NCBI RefSeq assembly: GCF_902706095.1
Contig: NZ_CACSJP010000003.1
Location: forward strand, 248,001 to 312,000
Length of the DNA stretch: 64,000 nt
DNA from: Rhizobium sp. 18065
GTDB lineage: Bacteria; Pseudomonadota; Alphaproteobacteria; Rhizobiales; Rhizobiaceae
Direction of reading: 5' to 3'
Shown: in pieces, positions 18,932 through 27,993 of the stretch
Numbering within the stretch: the first letter of the stretch is position 1
Layout of the letters: each line of letters starts with the position of its first letter
Program-made: the position numbers and the translations under genes
The notes under the pieces: generated by a model
Told to the model about the DNA's origin: nothing
The model's database searches: none
The model's input: the letters and a program-made list of their open reading frames with translations, nothing else

Positions 18932-19407
18932 TGCTTCCCTATCCACTCCTGACCCTCTCGCTTGTTGGCATGTGGCTGCTGCTCAATGGCTTCAGTCTTG
19001 GCCATCTGTTGCTCGGAACCTTCGTTGCCGTTTTCGCCAGCTGGGCATTTGCAGCCCTGCGTCCGGAAAAGCCGCGTCTGCGCAAATGGTACCTGTTGCC
19101 GAAACTGTTTATGCTCGCGTTTTCAGATATTATCCGCTCCAATATCGCCGTTGCGCGAGTGATTATTGGCGGGAGGCCAAAGGGACATCACTCCGGGTTT
19201 CTTCTCCTGCCGCTGGAGTTGGAGGACCGCACGGCGCTTGCCTTGCTCGCGGTCATCCTGACCAGCACACCAGGATCGGCCTGGCTCGAATATGATTCAC
19301 GCGAGCGGACCGTGTTGCTGCATGTCCTCGATCTTGTCGACGAAGAGGCCTGGGTCAGCACCATCAAGAACCGTTATGAGAAACTGCTGATGGAGATCTT
19401 TGCATGA
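18931..19407 (+). CDS. phaE: Cation/proton antiporter subunit E
   Basis: 158-residue protein of the MnhE family: two N-terminal membrane segments (LLTLSLVGMWLLLNGFSLGHLLLG and nearby) followed by a cytoplasmic domain with LFMLAFSDIIRSNIAVARVI, LALLAVILTSTPGSAWLEYD and VLLHVLDLVDEEAW, all usual for subunit E. Overlaps subunit D as TGATG with AGGAGG upstream. Needed for complex assembly or stability in studied Mrp systems. Confidence 0.95.
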   Translation: MLPYPLLTLSLVGMWLLLNGFSLGHLLLGTFVAVFASWAFAALRPEKPRLRKWYLLPKLFMLAFSDIIRSNIAVARVIIGGRPKGHHSGFLLLPLELEDRTALALLAVILTSTPGSAWLEYDSRERTVLLHVLDLVDEEAWVSTIKNRYEKLLMEIFA

Positions 19408-19685
19408 GCGCCGTCATCCTATTCACCGCGGTGTCTCTCTCGCAGATGCTGCTTGCCTGCGCCATGGCGATCGCTTCCATCCGGATGTTTCGCGGGCCGC
19501 GGGCGCAGGACCGCATCATCGGCCTGGATACGCTCTACATCAACGCGATGCTGCTTTTGGTCACGTTCGGCATAGGCACGGGGCGGGTGATCTATTTCGA
19601 AGCGGCGCTGGTGATCGGCATGATCGGTTTCGTGGCGACCGTGGCACTTGCCAAATTCCTGATGCGTGGTGAGGTGATCGAATGA
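19404..19685 (+). CDS. phaF: Cation/proton antiporter subunit F
   Basis: 93-residue three-span MnhF protein. SIRMFRGPRAQDRIIGLDTLYINAM is the family hallmark (RGP...DR..ALD type), followed by IGMIGFVATVALAKFLMRGEVIE. Start overlaps the subunit E stop by ATGA. Confidence 0.95.
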   Translation: MSAVILFTAVSLSQMLLACAMAIASIRMFRGPRAQDRIIGLDTLYINAMLLLVTFGIGTGRVIYFEAALVIGMIGFVATVALAKFLMRGEVIE

Positions 19686-20038
19686 TGCAGGCAACGGCCG
19701 ACCTTCCGCTGTGGGCGGCGATACTCGTGTCCTTCTTTCTTCTGATCGGCGCGTCGCTGGCGTTGATTGGCGCTGTCGGCTTTGTGCGCCTGCCGACGTT
19801 CTATGAGCGGCTGCACGCGCCTACGCTTGGCACCAGCTGGGGCATAGGCGGCGTGATGTTGGCATCGATGATCTTTTTCACGATCACCTCACAGCGCCTG
19901 GTGATCCATGAGGTCTTGATTGGAATTTTCGTCACGGTCACCACGCCGGTGACCTTCATGCTTCTGGCGCGCGCAGCCCTTCACCGAGACCGGGTCGCCA
20001 AAAATGGCAAGGCACCGGCCAAACAGGAAGGTCCCTGA
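19682..20038 (+). CDS. phaG: Cation/proton antiporter subunit G
   Basis: 118-residue MnhG/PhaG protein with three membrane spans: the first segment GASLALIGAVGFVRLPTFYER is followed by LHAPTLGTSWGIGGVMLAS, the typical subunit G sequence, and a charged C-terminal tail (RDRVAKNGKAPAKQ). Overlaps subunit F as ATGA and ends the operon; the terminator at 20106 follows. Confidence 0.95.
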   Translation: MMQATADLPLWAAILVSFFLLIGASLALIGAVGFVRLPTFYERLHAPTLGTSWGIGGVMLASMIFFTITSQRLVIHEVLIGIFVTVTTPVTFMLLARAALHRDRVAKNGKAPAKQEGP

Positions 20039-20105
20039 CGCGAGAGCCCCTGCCGGACGCGTTGTTGTCGGCGTTATCCGGCCCTGATTTTTCACCCCAG
20101 TGCCA

Positions 20106-20134
20106 AGGCACCCGGACGAGCCGGGTGCCTTTTT
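20106..20134. terminator. Strong intrinsic terminator after pha operon
   Basis: AGGCACCCGG (20106-20115) and CCGGGTGCCT (20121-20130) form a perfect 10-bp stem with a 5-base loop, followed by a T-run on the plus strand. It lies between the convergent phaG and secDF genes; the T-run clearly serves phaG, and two A residues before the stem give only weak support for leftward termination. Confidence 0.9.
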
Positions 20135-20150
20135 GTTTGTCGCGTAAGGT

Positions 20151-22664
20151 TCAGGCTGCTTCTGCCTGTGCTGCCACGTCGGCTGCGGCCCGGCGTCTGG
20201 TGCGCCAGTCGCCTAGGAAGAGCAGGATCGGTGCCGCGATGAAGACAGAGGACGAGGCCGCGATGAAGATCCCGAAGACCATCGGAATTGCAAAGCTCTC
20301 GACGGCGCTTCCGCCCCAGATCGCCATCGGCAACATGGCGAGGAAGGCAGTGGCCGATGTGAAGATGCTGCGGGCCAGGGTTTCGTTGATCGACAGGTTG
20401 ATCAGGTCGCGGAACGGCATCGACTTGTAGAGACGCATGTTTTCCCGCATGCGGTCATAGACCACGACCTTGTCATTGACCGAATAGCCGACCAGCGTCA
20501 GCAAGGCTGCGATAGCCGTCAGGTTGAAGTCGAGACCGGTCAGGGCAAAGAAGCCGATCGTCTTGGTGACGTCGAGAATGAGGGTCGCAATCGCGCCCAC
20601 CGCGAACGGCCATTCGAACCGGCTCCAGATATAGATCAGCATCGCGATGCTGGCGAGGATGACCGAGAGGAAGCCGGCCGTTGCCAGTTCACCGCTGACC
20701 TTCGGGCCAACGACTTCCGTGCGCTGGATCTGGGATGTCGGATCGATGGTCTGGATTTCCGTCTTGAGTTTCTCGACAGCTTCATTTTGTGCCGATTCCG
20801 GGCCTGATTGACGCTCGACACGCAGCAGGATGTGGTTGCTGTCGCCGAACTCCTGCAGCGCGATCTCGCCGAGACCGAGACTCTCCAATCCGGCACGGAA
20901 CGCGCCAAGATCGGCGGCCTTTTCCGTCGACACTTCGATCTGGATGCCGCCTTTGAAATCCACGCCGTAGTTCAATCCCGGCGTGAAGAACAGGATGACC
21001 GATGAGATCGACAGAAAGGCGGAAATACCAAGCCCGACCAGCCGTGCCTTCATGAAGTCGATTTTGGTCCCGTCCGGGATCAGGCGGATCGGCAGAAGCG
21101 CATTGATGCTGATCGTCTTCAGCTTGAAGCGCGTCGTGATCCAAATCATCGCGACGCGGACAACGGATACTGCCGTGAACATCGAGATGGCAATGCCAAG
21201 CCCCATTGTCACGGCAAAACCGCGAACTGGTCCGGAGCCGAACCAGAACAGCAGCACGGTTGCAATCAGCGCGGTGACATTGCTGTCGATGATGGTGGAA
21301 TAGGCTTTCTGGAAGCCCTGGTCGATGGCCGCGTGGACACCACGTCCCTTGCGGCTTTCTTCGCGGATCCGCTCATTGATCAGAACGTTTGCATCCACGG
21401 CAAGACCGATCCCGAGCACGATGCCGGCAATGCCGGGCAGGGTCAATGTCGAGCCGATGATGCTGAGGCCGGCAAATGTCAGAATGACGTTGAGGGCGAG
21501 AGCGACAACCGCCAGCAGGCCCCAGGTGCCATAAAGCAGAAGGATGAAACCCATGACAAGGCCAAAGCCCGCAAGGCCGGAGAGAATGCCGCGCTCGATC
21601 GCATCGCCACCGAGATCTGCGCCGACCGTGCGCTCTTCGATCACGTTCAGTTTGGCGGGCAGGGCGCCGGCTCTGAGCAGGGCCGCAAGCGTATTGGCGC
21701 CTTCAACGGTGAAGGAGCCCGAAATCTGACCGGCGCCGCCGGTGATTGGTTCCCGGATGACCGGCGCGCTGAGCACTTTTCCGTCGAGAACGATGGCAAA
21801 CGGATTTCCGACATTCTGACGCGTGATGTCGGCAAAACGTGTGGCGCCCGTCTGGTCGAAACGGAAACTGACAACCGGCTGATTGTTGTTGGGATCGAAG
21901 GCGACACGGGCGTCGGTCAGGCGATCTCCCGACAGCAGGACCCGGTCCTCGACGGGATATGTCTGTCCTTCTTCGTCTTGAAGTGCTGATACTCCGCGCT
22001 CCCCGGTGCGTCCGAGCAGATGAAAGCTCATCTTCGCGGTAGAGCCGAGAAGCTGTTTGAGATGCGAGGGATCCTGCTCGCCCGGAAGCTGCACCAGCAC
22101 GCGATCCGCGCCAACGCGCTGGATCGTCGGTTCTGCAACGCCCACCTGGTCGACACGCTGACGGATAATCTCGAGGCTCTGATCGACAGCGCCGCTGATC
22201 CGGTGGGAAAGGCCGATTTCGGACGGACGCAGCGTGATCGCGCTGTCGCCGCGTTGGGCAATGTCTAGGTCCGACACACCGATCGAGGTGCCCCAGGTGA
22301 CCTGATTGACCAGTTTGGTCAATTCTGTCTGGGCCGCCTGTCTTTGGCCTGGGTCCTTGACGGTCACCACGACATTGTTTTGTTCGCGACGGATGGACGC
22401 CGTGGGGATCTTGGCCGTTTCCAGGGTGTTGCGCGCATCCTGGGTCAGGTTCTGCAGCCACTCAGCTTCCAGTGACGGTCGATCCACTTCGAGAACGAGA
22501 TGCGATCCGCCGCGCAGATCGAGGCCGAGTGAAATTTTGCTTGAAGGAAGCCAGGATGGCCAGGCCGCCAGCGTTTTTTCGGAAAGGATATTGGGCAGTG
22601 CAATCAGCACGCCCATGACGATGATGACCGCATAGGTCAGCACCTTCCAGGGTGAGTTTCTCAA
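20151..22664 (-). CDS. secDF: Protein translocase subunit SecDF (fused)
   Basis: 837-residue fusion of SecD and SecF, the membrane complex that uses the proton gradient to pull proteins through SecYEG into the periplasm. SecD part: SLGLDLRGGSHLVLEVD, periplasmic P1 domain with VLLSGDRLTDARVAFD and GALPAKL, then LTLPGIAGIVLGIGLAVDANVLINERIREE. SecF part: FFTPGLNYGVDFKGGIQIEV, then YSVNDKVVVYDRMRENM and LARSIFTSATAFLAM. Twelve membrane spans are expected. The start is a TTG at 22664 with AGGAAA upstream. Usually chromosomal; here it sits on a repABC replicon. Immediate neighbours are unrelated. Confidence 0.97.
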   Translation of the reverse strand: MRNSPWKVLTYAVIIVMGVLIALPNILSEKTLAAWPSWLPSSKISLGLDLRGGSHLVLEVDRPSLEAEWLQNLTQDARNTLETAKIPTASIRREQNNVVVTVKDPGQRQAAQTELTKLVNQVTWGTSIGVSDLDIAQRGDSAITLRPSEIGLSHRISGAVDQSLEIIRQRVDQVGVAEPTIQRVGADRVLVQLPGEQDPSHLKQLLGSTAKMSFHLLGRTGERGVSALQDEEGQTYPVEDRVLLSGDRLTDARVAFDPNNNQPVVSFRFDQTGATRFADITRQNVGNPFAIVLDGKVLSAPVIREPITGGAGQISGSFTVEGANTLAALLRAGALPAKLNVIEERTVGADLGGDAIERGILSGLAGFGLVMGFILLLYGTWGLLAVVALALNVILTFAGLSIIGSTLTLPGIAGIVLGIGLAVDANVLINERIREESRKGRGVHAAIDQGFQKAYSTIIDSNVTALIATVLLFWFGSGPVRGFAVTMGLGIAISMFTAVSVVRVAMIWITTRFKLKTISINALLPIRLIPDGTKIDFMKARLVGLGISAFLSISSVILFFTPGLNYGVDFKGGIQIEVSTEKAADLGAFRAGLESLGLGEIALQEFGDSNHILLRVERQSGPESAQNEAVEKLKTEIQTIDPTSQIQRTEVVGPKVSGELATAGFLSVILASIAMLIYIWSRFEWPFAVGAIATLILDVTKTIGFFALTGLDFNLTAIAALLTLVGYSVNDKVVVYDRMRENMRLYKSMPFRDLINLSINETLARSIFTSATAFLAMLPMAIWGGSAVESFAIPMVFGIFIAASSSVFIAAPILLFLGDWRTRRRAAADVAAQAEAA

Positions 22665-22769
22665 GATCGTGTTTCCTACAAGGGGCGCGACTGCCCATCT
22701 ACGACAAAGCCGGAGCCAGGTCGGAGGATACAGTGCGACGCCGCTTTTGATTTTATGGGCGGGGAAGCG

Positions 22770-23108
22770 TCAGGCGATGCGCAGCGGTGGCGCGCGTGCC
22801 CTGTACGCAGAGCCAATGCTATGGGCCAGTTGACCGGGATCTGGCGCAGCATGCGGACTATGTCCGTCGCGGCCGGAAATCGTGCCTGCCTGTCGAGGCG
22901 GCGCTGCATCAGGCGCATCGGCGAAGCGCGCCTTGAAACGTTGACGGTCGGCACTGGCTACCAGTGCTCTTGTCGTCTCCGTGCGGTTGGCGAGAAAGTT
23001 GCTGGGGTCTTGTGCGTCTGCAAGCGCCTGGCCATGGCCAGCATGGCGCTGCAGGGTCTGTCCCCAGTCGCCTTGCACGAGCAGCAGGAGAAACAGCAAA
23101 GATTGCAT
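22770..23108 (-). CDS. Possible small exported protein, unrecognised
   Basis: 112-codon frame starting MQSLLFLLLLVQGDWGQTLQ, which resembles a short signal peptide, then a hydrophilic tail ending APPLRIA. It lies between the sensor kinase and secDF on the same strand and could belong to that transcript. No family is recognised, the ribosome site is poor and the rest of the 22665-23302 gap shows no better gene on either strand. It may be noncoding. Confidence 0.3.
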   Translation of the reverse strand: MQSLLFLLLLVQGDWGQTLQRHAGHGQALADAQDPSNFLANRTETTRALVASADRQRFKARFADAPDAAPPRQAGTISGRDGHSPHAAPDPGQLAHSIGSAYRARAPPLRIA

Positions 23109-23302
23109 GGCCGAAATGAAAAGACCAAGCGCGCGCCGATCACTGGCGCAAACGTGTCGATCCGCTCGACCGTGTTTCCCAGACAAATGGGTGTTGCTTG
23201 CAATCTTCATTGCCGGTGATCTATCAGGAAAACGCATGCGTGTCGTGGCCGCAATCGTAATGTCTTGCAAATGTTGCCTGGAAGTAGCGCGCAAAGCATG
23301 CC

Positions 23303-24652
23303 CTATTGTTCCGACGGCGTTTGTCCGAAATGAATGCGGGCCTCAAATCCATCCTCGCGCCCGTGCGCCGGCGAGTGAAGTGTCAGGCTGGCGCCCATCT
23401 GAGTCAAAAGGCGTTCGGCAATCGACAGGCCCAGACCTGAACCGGGCGCTGCGGTCTTGCCCCTTCCGAACCTTTGCCGAACATCGGCTATCTCGGTCTT
23501 TGATAAAGGTTGAGCACCATTGGTGATGCTGATGTGGTTGTCGGCGTTGATATGGATGTCGACCGGTTGGTCCGGCAGGCCATGGATCACCGCGTTTTCG
23601 ATGAGGTTGCGAATGGCGATGGCGAAAGCGTCCGCGCTCCCCTGCCACAGCAGCGTGCTGCCAGGCCGGCGATGATAGCGGATGCGCTCTGGCTGCGATG
23701 TGGATCGTTTTGCATCGAGAACCACGAGATCCAGAACAGGAACGAGGTCCACGGCACTGTCCGTCGCACCGATCCCGGCTTCAGCGCGGGCGAGCTGCAG
23801 CAGCTTCTCGGTCAGCTTTGTCAGCTTGACGAGCGATGTTTCCACCTGGCGGGCGCGCTGCTGGCTGGATCCCACGTCCAGCTCGCCGATCAGCAATTGT
23901 GTCTGCGCCAGCGCTCCGGCAAGCGGCGTGCGCAGCTCGTGGGCGCTGTTGGAGGTGAATTCGCGCTCGGCACTGAGCGCTGAACGCAACCGGGCAAGCA
24001 GCAGATTGACCGATGCCATGATCGGCTGAAGTTCTTGCGGCAGCGAGGATAATTCGATATCGGCCATATTGCCGCTGTCCTTGCCGGCGATCGCATTGCG
24101 CAGATCACTGACGGGTGCAACGAGACGACGGACGATCAGCCAGACAAGCAGGATGCTGCCGGGTACAAGGATCAGGATTGGTAAGAGGAGCGCGCCGGCT
24201 CCTTCTAGTGCGGCCTCGCGTCGATGGGCCATATTGTCGGCGACCTGCAGGAAGATGGTGTTGCTGACGGCCGATGTGGTGAAGATACGGTGCTCTTCAT
24301 CCTCCCAGAAGCCTGGCACCAGCGGTGCCCTGAAGGGTTCTTTTGTGCTGTCATGCGAATGTAAGATCACCCGCCCGGTCGCATCGCGTACCTGATAGGT
24401 CAGCTCATCCTCTGGTGCGACGGCCTTGCTTGTCTGCAGGCTGAGCGGCGTGTCCGTTTCCGGTCGCTGAAACAGGTCGTCGACCACCAGTGGCATCAAC
24501 CGTTCGGCCGTCTGCTGAAGCGAACTATCGAAGATTTCCCCAAATTCATCCTGCATCACCATGACGCCGAGACCGGCTGCCACGAACCAGAAGCAGGAGA
24601 TGGCGACCGTCAGCCAGATGACCAGGCGGCGGGTCATGCTGTAGCCGGTCAT
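23303..24652 (-). CDS. Sensor histidine kinase (QseC/PmrB-like)
   Basis: 449-residue inner-membrane kinase. TM1 at about 10-33 and TM2 at about 152-175 enclose a 120-residue periplasmic sensor. Then HAMP, HisKA with the phospho-acceptor in NSAHELRTPLAG (His238), and HATPase_c with RNLIENAVIHG and GSGLGLSIAERLL. The G1 region is slightly degenerate (VRQRFGRG). It overlaps the regulator stop by four bases. With a PepSY protein and eptA divergent/nearby it resembles PmrAB-type systems that sense cationic peptides or metal/acid stress; the actual signal is not known. Confidence 0.92.
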   Translation of the reverse strand: MTGYSMTRRLVIWLTVAISCFWFVAAGLGVMVMQDEFGEIFDSSLQQTAERLMPLVVDDLFQRPETDTPLSLQTSKAVAPEDELTYQVRDATGRVILHSHDSTKEPFRAPLVPGFWEDEEHRIFTTSAVSNTIFLQVADNMAHRREAALEGAGALLLPILILVPGSILLVWLIVRRLVAPVSDLRNAIAGKDSGNMADIELSSLPQELQPIMASVNLLLARLRSALSAEREFTSNSAHELRTPLAGALAQTQLLIGELDVGSSQQRARQVETSLVKLTKLTEKLLQLARAEAGIGATDSAVDLVPVLDLVVLDAKRSTSQPERIRYHRRPGSTLLWQGSADAFAIAIRNLIENAVIHGLPDQPVDIHINADNHISITNGAQPLSKTEIADVRQRFGRGKTAAPGSGLGLSIAERLLTQMGASLTLHSPAHGREDGFEARIHFGQTPSEQ

Positions 24653-25317
24653 CCGTCTTTCCCCAAGCGATAGCCGATGCCCCGAACGGTCTCGACAATG
24701 TCCTTACCGAGTTTTTTGCGCAAGCGACTGACATAGACCTCGACAGTATTGCTTTCGACCTCCGAGCCGAAGGCATAGAGGGCCTCTTCGATCTGGGACT
24801 TCGAGACAATGGCACTGGGCCGTGAAATCAGGCTGTCGAGCACCGCCCATTCACGGCTGGACAGTGCAATTTCCTCTGTGCCATTTCGGACCGCCCGATC
24901 TGCTGGCCGGATCGAGAGGGGTCCGATTTTGACAACCGTCTGGGGTGCGCCGGCATATCGCCGGGATACCGCAAGAACGCGGGCACTCAGCTCGTCAAGA
25001 TTGAAGGGTTTCACCAGATAGTCGTCGGCGCCGCTGTTCAGCCCTTCGATCCTGTCGGAAATCTGGTCATGGGCGGTCAGGATGATGACCGGTGTGGTAT
25101 CGCCTTTGGTGCGCATTTGTCTGAGAAAGCCTATGCCGCTGCCATCGGGAAGGCGCAGATCGAGCAAAACCAGTCCGTAGTCGATCGTTTCGCGGGCGAC
25201 AACTGCGTCATCCAGGCGCTTCATCCAGTCGACGGCGTGGCCGACGGCCTTGACGTGATCGCGCACCGCCTCGCCAAGGATCGCATCATCTTCGACCAGA
25301 AGAATTCTCAAGGCCAT
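24649..25317 (-). CDS. OmpR-family response regulator (QseB/PmrA-like)
   Basis: 222-residue regulator. The receiver domain has acidic pocket ED at 10-11, phospho-acceptor Asp53 in LVLLDLRLPDGSG, TA at 81-82 and Lys103 in LVKPF. The C-terminal winged helix carries REWAVLDSLISRPSAIVSKSQIEEALY and VEVYVSRLRKKLG. It is the first gene of a two-gene operon with the sensor kinase. The 184-base gap to the divergent PepSY gene probably holds its binding sites; no clean direct repeat was identified by eye. Confidence 0.95.
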   Translation of the reverse strand: MALRILLVEDDAILGEAVRDHVKAVGHAVDWMKRLDDAVVARETIDYGLVLLDLRLPDGSGIGFLRQMRTKGDTTPVIILTAHDQISDRIEGLNSGADDYLVKPFNLDELSARVLAVSRRYAGAPQTVVKIGPLSIRPADRAVRNGTEEIALSSREWAVLDSLISRPSAIVSKSQIEEALYAFGSEVESNTVEVYVSRLRKKLGKDIVETVRGIGYRLGKDG

Positions 25318-25501
25318 TTCCCTGTCAGTTCGTCGGGTGGATAAGTTTGTATTTTTGACGAATCCGTCACTCGGCGATCACTTTACCTGAACTGAGGCCG
25401 CAACGTCCATTAGTGGCCCGGGTGGAACAGACGGCTCTTCAGGTCAACGTCAGGCAGAGATCCCATAGCGAAGTCCTTGCTTGTGTAAAAGGAGAGCCGA
25501 G

Positions 25502-25768
25502 ATGAGGTTGTTTCTGGTCATTGTCTCTGTCGGCATTGCCTGTGCGGGAGCAGCCGCTGCGTCCGGCAAATGCCATGCTCCCCTTGAGCAATGGCAGCCG
25601 AGGCAAGCCCTGCGGATGAAACTGGAGCGAGCCGGCTGGTCTGTTCGCTCAATCAGGTCGCAAGACGGGTGTTATCTTGCCAATGCCGTGAATGAAAAGG
25701 GCGAGGCAGTGAATGTGCAGTTCGATCCAATGAGCTTTGCCCCCCTCGACACCAGCGTCGTACCTTAG
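25502..25768 (+). CDS. Small PepSY-like periplasmic protein
   Basis: 88 residues: a signal peptide (MRLFLVIVSVGIACAGAAAASG), then CHAPLEQWQPRQALRMKLERAGW and DGCYLANAVNEKGEAVNVQFDP, the single PepSY-type domain common next to OmpR/QseBC-type systems. The two cysteines probably form a disulfide in the periplasm. Divergent from the response regulator and likely its target. ATG at 25502 has AAGGAGA upstream; an ATG at 25481 lacks a ribosome site. Confidence 0.8.
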   Translation: MRLFLVIVSVGIACAGAAAASGKCHAPLEQWQPRQALRMKLERAGWSVRSIRSQDGCYLANAVNEKGEAVNVQFDPMSFAPLDTSVVP

Positions 25769-25804
25769 AGCGCAGGTTCACCACATCGCATCGCGCCCAA
25801 AGCC

Positions 25805-27454
25805 CTACTGTGTCGCGACAGACGTGCGGCATGCAGAGGCAAGATCAAGCGCCGGATCCCGTACCGCCGTGTCCACTTGCATCATGCCGAGTGCCGTATG
25901 AAACAGGTTGTCATGTGAAGCCGGACCTTCGGTCTCCTTGCGCAGGCAGTCGAGGTTCATCTCGGCCTTTTGCTCGGAGCCGAACCAGACAAGCATGGGC
26001 ACATGGGTTTGTTGTGATGGGGCCAGCATATAGGGCGCACCATGCAGGTAGAGCCCGTATTCACCCAGCGATTCACCATGGTCCGAAGCGTAGAATAGAG
26101 ACGGTGAGAACTTGCTTTCGCGCGCCTTCAGATTGTCGATGATGCTAGCGATCACGTGATCGGTGAAGAGAATGGTGTTGTCATACGAATTGACGATCTG
26201 CTCGCGGCTGCATTCGGAAAACTCCGCTGTCTGGCATTCCGGAGTAAATTGGCGGAAAGCCTCGGGATAACGCAGATAATAGGCAGGTCCGTGGCTGCCC
26301 ATCTGGTGCAGAACCAGAACGGTATCCTGGGAAACTCCATCTAGCCAGGCATCGAGCCCGTCAAGCAGCACGCCGTCCTGGCATTCCCCGTCCGCGCAGA
26401 AGCGCTTGTCCGTATGATTTGAAAGAGTGACTTCCTTGACCCGGTTTGCCACGTTCTTGCTGCCGGTATTGTTGTCCCACCATTCGACATGCACGCCGGC
26501 ATGCGACAGGACGTCGAGCAGGTTTTCAGTCGCAAGCGCCTTGCTGTGCGAATAGCCTTCGCGCTTCAGGTTGGAAAACATGCAGGGTACGGAGGTCGCG
26601 GTGGCCGTGCCGCAACTGGTCGCATTCTTGAAATAGAAGATGTCGCGGGCCTGGAGCTCGGGATTTGTTGTCCGGCTGTAGCCGCCGAGCGAGAAATTCT
26701 CGGCACGCGCGGTTTCGCCTGTGACGATGATCGTCAAGCGCGGCTTTCTCTTGTCGGCAGGCAGTCCGAGCAACCTGGCGTCTGTGCCCAGTGGTGCGGC
26801 GACCAGATTGCGTTCGGTGTTGCTAGCGATCACATAGTCGACCACCTTGCCGATCGGCACGAACGGATTGAGCGTTGCGAACATGTCGCGATGTTCGCGG
26901 GTCAGGGAGGCGTGGGTGCCGGCAAAGGAAATGCCGGCGACAACGAAAAGTGAGAGGCCTGCGGCTATGGCTGCGATATTGCGAACAAATTTTCTCGGGA
27001 AGCTGTCATGCTCTATCCGGACCCAGGCAATCAAGGCCGCTGGCATAATCCCGTAGAGCATCATGTGCAGGACAAAACCGGCTGTCACCAGATGACCGGC
27101 CTCAGCCGTATTGGTCTCCGCCGCGTTACGGATCATGTTAACGTCGATGATGACGCCGTAGCTGTCCATGAACCAGGAGGCAGATGCAGCGGTGAGCACA
27201 AGCAGGATGAACACTGGCTTGGTCAGATACTTTACTGATGGCGTGACGCAGGCGGCGATGAAGGCGCCGGACAACCCGATGATCAGCGAGGCAAAGGCAA
27301 ACGGCTGGCTTGCGTAATTCGCAGCGGCCTTCACCCAGAAGGTGTGATTTGTCGCGAACAAAAGAAATAGGGCTGTGAGGACGCTGAGCGTCAGGCTTCT
27401 GATCTGTGGGCGCAGCAGTGCTGCATTGTCGTTCGTTTGGGTCAGGCTTTGCAA
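25805..27454 (-). CDS. eptA: Lipid A phosphoethanolamine transferase (EptA-like)
   Basis: 549-residue inner-membrane enzyme: about five N-terminal membrane spans, then a periplasmic sulfatase-fold domain. The nucleophile loop is SCGTATATSVPCMFS (Thr283 as phosphoenzyme residue), with TGETARAENFSLGGY before it (Glu247 metal ligand) and FYASDHGESLGEYGLYLHG for the remaining metal site. It transfers phosphoethanolamine to lipid A phosphates, lowering negative charge and sensitivity to cationic peptides. The start is a TTG at 27454. The convergent PepSY gene and the nearby two-component genes suggest shared control, though eptA itself is not in their operon. Confidence 0.92.
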   Translation of the reverse strand: MQSLTQTNDNAALLRPQIRSLTLSVLTALFLLFATNHTFWVKAAANYASQPFAFASLIIGLSGAFIAACVTPSVKYLTKPVFILLVLTAASASWFMDSYGVIIDVNMIRNAAETNTAEAGHLVTAGFVLHMMLYGIMPAALIAWVRIEHDSFPRKFVRNIAAIAAGLSLFVVAGISFAGTHASLTREHRDMFATLNPFVPIGKVVDYVIASNTERNLVAAPLGTDARLLGLPADKRKPRLTIIVTGETARAENFSLGGYSRTTNPELQARDIFYFKNATSCGTATATSVPCMFSNLKREGYSHSKALATENLLDVLSHAGVHVEWWDNNTGSKNVANRVKEVTLSNHTDKRFCADGECQDGVLLDGLDAWLDGVSQDTVLVLHQMGSHGPAYYLRYPEAFRQFTPECQTAEFSECSREQIVNSYDNTILFTDHVIASIIDNLKARESKFSPSLFYASDHGESLGEYGLYLHGAPYMLAPSQQTHVPMLVWFGSEQKAEMNLDCLRKETEGPASHDNLFHTALGMMQVDTAVRDPALDLASACRTSVATQ

Positions 27455-27993
27455 GATGTGGACCTGTCTTGAATAGAAGCAGGAAGCCCACCCTCAATCG
27501 TCAGCACAGGGACGGTGTGGAACGCGTGTATCCGAGTTTCACCGGGCCAGGCCTGCTGAGCCGACCTGAGGGCAGGCGGCGTAACATCGGCAATGCGTGA
27601 ATTTTCTGACAACACGCTGAACGATACGCATTGCAGCGTGTGCGATAGACAAGCTAGTCCCGGGTAGGGTGCGCTATGGCTGTCTTTCGCCGCCAAAACT
27701 GGGGCGGCGGGTCGCCAATCAAGCCGTTCAGCAAGCCGCCATGCGTGCAGTGGATAGCCGGACAACCAAAAATCTCTTGACGCGACTCGGTTGATGCAAC
27801 ACGCTGTTACGGATAAAAGCCGCAACAGAGAGGCTTTGCCGTAAATTACTATAATGTCTGTTATTTCTCGCAATCGCGTATTTCCACGGCGGAGAGAATC
27901 ACAGATGTAGAATCAGTTTGCCCGTTTCGACAGCAGCGCACCATGAGGGCCGCGACGTTGTCGGATGCGCTACGAGACAATGGAGAAGGTCTG
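27455..27993 (+). promoter_or_regulatory. repABC promoter region with inverted repeat
   Basis: 539-base gap between eptA and repA; no gene seen. CTGTTACGG at 27804-27812 and CCGCAACAG at 27820-27828 form an inverted repeat with one mismatch and a 7-base spacer. A consensus TATAAT lies at 27850-27855, so the right arm covers the position expected for its -35 element. This fits RepA autorepression, known for repABC replicons. The region also faces the eptA promoter, for which no clear motif was found. Confidence 0.45.
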
